Assembly (NCBI GenBank): GCA_022787425.1
Contig: JALFWB010000022.1
Location: forward strand, 28,774-92,773
DNA: 64,000 nucleotides
From: Akkermansia sp.
Lineage (GTDB): Bacteria > Verrucomicrobiota > Verrucomicrobiia > Verrucomicrobiales > Akkermansiaceae
Direction of reading: 5' to 3'
Shown here: in pieces, positions 62,293 through 64,000 of the stretch
Layout of the letters: the number at the start of each line of letters is the position of its first letter
How positions within the stretch are numbered: the stretch's first letter is position 1
The notes under the pieces: generated by a model
What the model saw: only the letters and a program-made list of their open reading frames with translations
The model's database searches: none
What the model was told of the DNA's origin: nothing
Translations under genes and position numbers: made by a program

Positions 62293-62320
62293 TTGTCATT
62301 GCCTGTTTTTCTGCTATATT
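62293..62320 (+). promoter_or_regulatory. Promoter of the P-loop gene
   Basis: TTGTCA (62293-62298), 16-nt spacer, TATATT (62315-62320); 10 nt to ATG 62331. Confidence 0.6.
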
Positions 62321-62330
62321 GAGAATTGCC

Positions 62331-62681
62331 ATGGTAATCTTAATTACAGGAGCGTCCCATACAGGTAAGACGGCACTTGCTCAGAAACTGCTGCAAAAAT
62401 ATCAATACCTCGAGAGCTCCGACCATGAGTTGACGTCATATTTGTGGCCTATTGTTCGAGAAATAATTAAAACCGACATCGAGAACAAGCAGAACCTGAT
62501 CGTGGAGGGCTGTTATATTCCTTTTGACCGGGAAGAAGAGAATGTTCCGGCGGATAATGAAGAAGTAATAAGACAAGCAAACGAGCACCGGGCCGGCTGT
62601 ATCCTCATCGAAGATAAATACGATATACAAATAGATTTAGGCTCTGTCCTACCAAATAGGTGCTCGCCCCAGCACAATTGA
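62331..62681 (+). pseudogene. Truncated P-loop kinase-like gene
   Basis: 116 residues, MVILITGASHTGKTALAQKLL with Walker A (7-14), then WPIVREIIKTDIENKQNLIVEGCYIPFD. From memory, homologues of this small-kinase-like family are about 200 residues and have some 20 extra residues between QKYQY and the LW segment, absent here. The last 15 codons are read from the repeat that starts at 62631, so the 3' end was replaced by an inserted element. Both points suggest a non-functional remnant. AT-rich, acquired DNA. Confidence 0.55.
62631..62663 (+). repeat. 33-bp direct repeat, copy 1
   Basis: Identical to 63196-63228. Begins ATAGATTTA and continues with GGCTCTGTCCTACCAAATAG, an IS-end-like sequence. 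Copy 1 interrupts the P-loop gene. Confidence 0.85.
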
Positions 62682-63195
62682 ATAAAAGGAGGAGATTATT
62701 GAGAAACAGACCCGAAAAAAGAAAATGTTTACTGAGATGGCAACCGTAGCCAGAGACTACGAAAATAATTTGAGTATCGTGGTAAATCCTAATTCTTCAC
62801 GAAATAGGCCAACCTATTTTAAGGTGTATGACCATGTGAATTATAGACAAGCGACCAAGTGTGCCGGAATTTCATTCTTGTCTCCTGAGTATGTCATCCA
62901 TGCAGGTGAAGAGAGAGAATGGAAGTTCAGCAATAAAAAGGAGAAAAGACTCTTGATCAACTTCCTGAATAGCAAACGCAGAGGTAAAAAAGACACTGAA
63001 TTGAAAATGACAAATTGGCAGTATACAATTGCCCTGTGGAATGTAGAGATGGGGTTCATTGACGATGCCGAGGAAGCGTGGGCTTATACAATGGAAAATA
63101 CCGATCCTCATGATGCGGATTTTCCGCTGCCTATTGACCTACCTATGCCCGATTATACATTGTTACAGTAAAATCCTGCAGCTATTTGGTGGGAC
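62640..63195 (+). mobile_element. IS/MITE-like element carrying one gene
   Basis: Left end GGCTCTGTCCTACCAAATAG (62640-62659) is matched by an inverted right end CTATTTGGTGGGAC (63182-63195). The 9-bp ATAGATTTA flanks both sides (62631-62639 and 63196-63204), as a target duplication would. The right end lacks the outermost 6 bp. A second left-end-like sequence follows the right flank. No transposase is encoded; the only gene is the 148-residue unknown. Interpretation as a non-autonomous element is inference. Confidence 0.5.
62725..63171 (+). CDS. Unrecognised 148-residue protein inside the IS/MITE-like element
   Basis: ATG 62725 start; the frame is open upstream to an ATT at 62698 (IEKQTRKKK...) that is preceded by AAAGGAGGAG, so an unusual start is possible. 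The protein has a mixed N-terminal part (ARDYENNLSIVVNPNS, SFLSPEYVIHAG) and a C-terminal acidic, Pro-rich end (LPIDLPMPDYTLL). No signal or membrane segment. I do not recognise a characterised family. AT-rich; between repeat ends that suggest mobility. Confidence 0.55.
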   Translation: MFTEMATVARDYENNLSIVVNPNSSRNRPTYFKVYDHVNYRQATKCAGISFLSPEYVIHAGEEREWKFSNKKEKRLLINFLNSKRRGKKDTELKMTNWQYTIALWNVEMGFIDDAEEAWAYTMENTDPHDADFPLPIDLPMPDYTLLQ

Positions 63196-63224
63196 ATAGA
63201 TTTAGGCTCTGTCCTACCAAATAG
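63182..63224 (+). repeat. Imperfect palindrome at the element's right boundary
   Basis: Arms CTATTTGGTGGGACA (63182-63196) and TGTCCTACCAAATAG (63210-63224), one mismatch, 13-nt loop. Formed by a right end followed by another left-end-like copy. Confidence 0.8.
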
Positions 63225-63228
63225 GTGC
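63196..63228 (+). repeat. 33-bp direct repeat, copy 2
   Basis: Exact copy of 62631-62663, 565 bp away. Confidence 0.85.
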
Positions 63229-63325
63229 AAGATAGCAGACAAAACTAATCAACAGAAAAATGGCACTCCGTCAAATCAGGCGCGCAAAATCGGGACTCGT
63301 TCGCTGCCGGAGAAAGAAAAAAGAC

Positions 63326-63354
63326 TTGCATCACCTCCCGGATTCCGGTAAAAT
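63326..63354 (+). promoter_or_regulatory. Promoter of the 63383 gene
   Basis: TTGCAT (63326-63331), 17-nt spacer, TAAAAT (63349-63354); 28 nt to ATG 63383. Confidence 0.65.
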
Positions 63355-63382
63355 GGCACCGTAACGAATACACATTTTCCAC

Positions 63383-63754
63383 ATGATGAATCTGAGACCT
63401 TTTGTATGTTCTGTGCTTGTTGCCGCCACTGCCCTGAGCGGTGCGGCGGAGACCCGTTCCGAACAGCCTCGGCAAATCGAAGAGCCTCCGATGAGCTACA
63501 AGGGCGAGCCGCTTCCTGATGAATACTTGGAGTACACAAGGACGCGAGAAATTTCTAGGAACGCACAAGGAAAGCAGCCGGGCATATATCCTCTGAGCGC
63601 TCAACTTCTGCTTGGTATCGACAGAAATGCACTCGAAAGGAATAACGAGACAGGTTTGCTCCATGCCGGAAATCTGAATTTCCGCACGCTTCCCGCTTCA
63701 GTCCTTCGCCACCTCCCCATGGTGAAGGAGGATTATCCCGAGCTTTTTGAATAA
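63383..63754 (+). CDS. Small exported protein, unrecognised
   Basis: 123 residues. Signal peptide MMNLRPFVCSVLVAATALSGAAET, then a polar mature domain (GEPLPDEYLEYTRTREISRNAQ, LSAQLLLGIDRNALERN, FRTLPASVLRHLPMVKEDYPELFE). No cysteine after the signal, no family known. The same frame stays open for 50 codons after the TAA stop (63755-63907), so a longer ancestral form is possible. Nothing else was seen in 63755-63940. Confidence 0.6.
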   Translation: MMNLRPFVCSVLVAATALSGAAETRSEQPRQIEEPPMSYKGEPLPDEYLEYTRTREISRNAQGKQPGIYPLSAQLLLGIDRNALERNNETGLLHAGNLNFRTLPASVLRHLPMVKEDYPELFE

Positions 63755-63941
63755 AACCGCACAAAACACCACCTGCAAGGCCATGACCCGCACCCGGCAG
63801 ACCAAGGGCTCCACTTCGAGCAAATCCTCCCCTTGCAGCCCGTTTTTTGCGCCATCGGCAAAAAAATGCAGGAAATTCTCAACAAAATGCCCGCCGCGAG
63901 AGTCTAATTTTTAGAAAATCTGCAATTTCTGCAATTTTTTG

Positions 63942-63969
63942 TTGCGGATTCGGTGCCGGGAAGTATTAT
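63942..63969 (+). promoter_or_regulatory. Promoter of the gene entering the right edge
   Basis: TTGCGG (63942-63947), 16-nt spacer, TATTAT (63964-63969). The leader carries AAAGGAG (63977-63983), 7 nt before ATG 63991. Confidence 0.5.
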
Positions 63970-63990
63970 CTTATGTAAAGGAGATAGAGA

Positions 63991-64000
63991 ATGATGAAGA
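63991..64000 (+). CDS. Start of a gene cut by the window edge
   Basis: ATGATGAAGA follows a promoter and a clear AAAGGAG site. Only three codons are visible, so no product can be named. Confidence 0.45.

Overview
The window looks like a chromosomal segment of a Gram-negative, menaquinone-using bacterium of fairly high G+C. A PVC-group organism, probably Verrucomicrobiota related to Akkermansia, is my best guess from the gene families: U32 peptidase, GT25 pairs, PIG-L/discoidin-like protein, ankyrin protein, eukaryotic-type GlyRS, and a replication-like gene family of the kind seen in that group. This is an inference from memory; no search was run. No tRNA, rRNA or CRISPR array was recognised.

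Layout. 1-1.8 kb is AT-rich with two unrecognised genes. 1.8-6.5 kb holds a Fic/DOC gene and recQ (leftward), then nadA and a MidA-type methyltransferase (rightward). 6.6-14.5 kb is an envelope-glycan block: two GT25 paralogues and a PIG-L deacetylase (leftward), then rmlA-C-D-B plus a GT2 glycosyltransferase (rightward). 14.5-20.7 kb reads leftward: ankyrin protein, a lone nuoA, metH. 20.8-25.8 kb reads rightward: class II Fic, a degenerate GTPase, peptidase U32. 25.8-27.8 kb is icd-menG (leftward). 27.9-30.7 kb has two lipoproteins and a ParC-like topoisomerase subunit. 30.7-34.3 kb carries all four ADP-heptose genes (gmhB-hldD leftward, hldE-gmhA rightward). Then glyS, a class II aldolase, a replication-initiator-like gene with iteron-like repeats, sod, a DUF2157/GDYXXLXY membrane pair and glgB. 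43-48 kb has two envelope proteins, an N-formylglutamate amidohydrolase-like gene, a structured ncRNA candidate and an acyltransferase. 48.3-54.3 kb is housekeeping: ribH-nusB-ftsY-rlmN and khpA-priA. 54.4-58.5 kb has a thioredoxin-like protein, pyrC-DUF3820-menA and a vWA-like protein. 58.6-63.3 kb is accessory: a decayed tandem duplication, a membrane protein-Y-family polymerase-YolD operon, a truncated P-loop gene and an IS/MITE-like element.

The most general signal is regulatory. About twenty genes have a recognisable TTGnnn-N16-18-TAnnnT promoter whose -10 box ends only 6-15 nt before the start codon, so many mRNAs should be leaderless or nearly so. This pattern settles several start codons (recQ, khpA, the 59702 gene). 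Only a few genes, such as the second Fic and the last partial gene, show a clear Shine-Dalgarno. The second notable locus is 58.57-60.42 kb. There a promoter, a secreted/membrane gene and the first codons of a Y-family polymerase were duplicated in tandem. The upstream copy was then broken by a nonsense codon and a deletion while its front half expanded by internal repeats.
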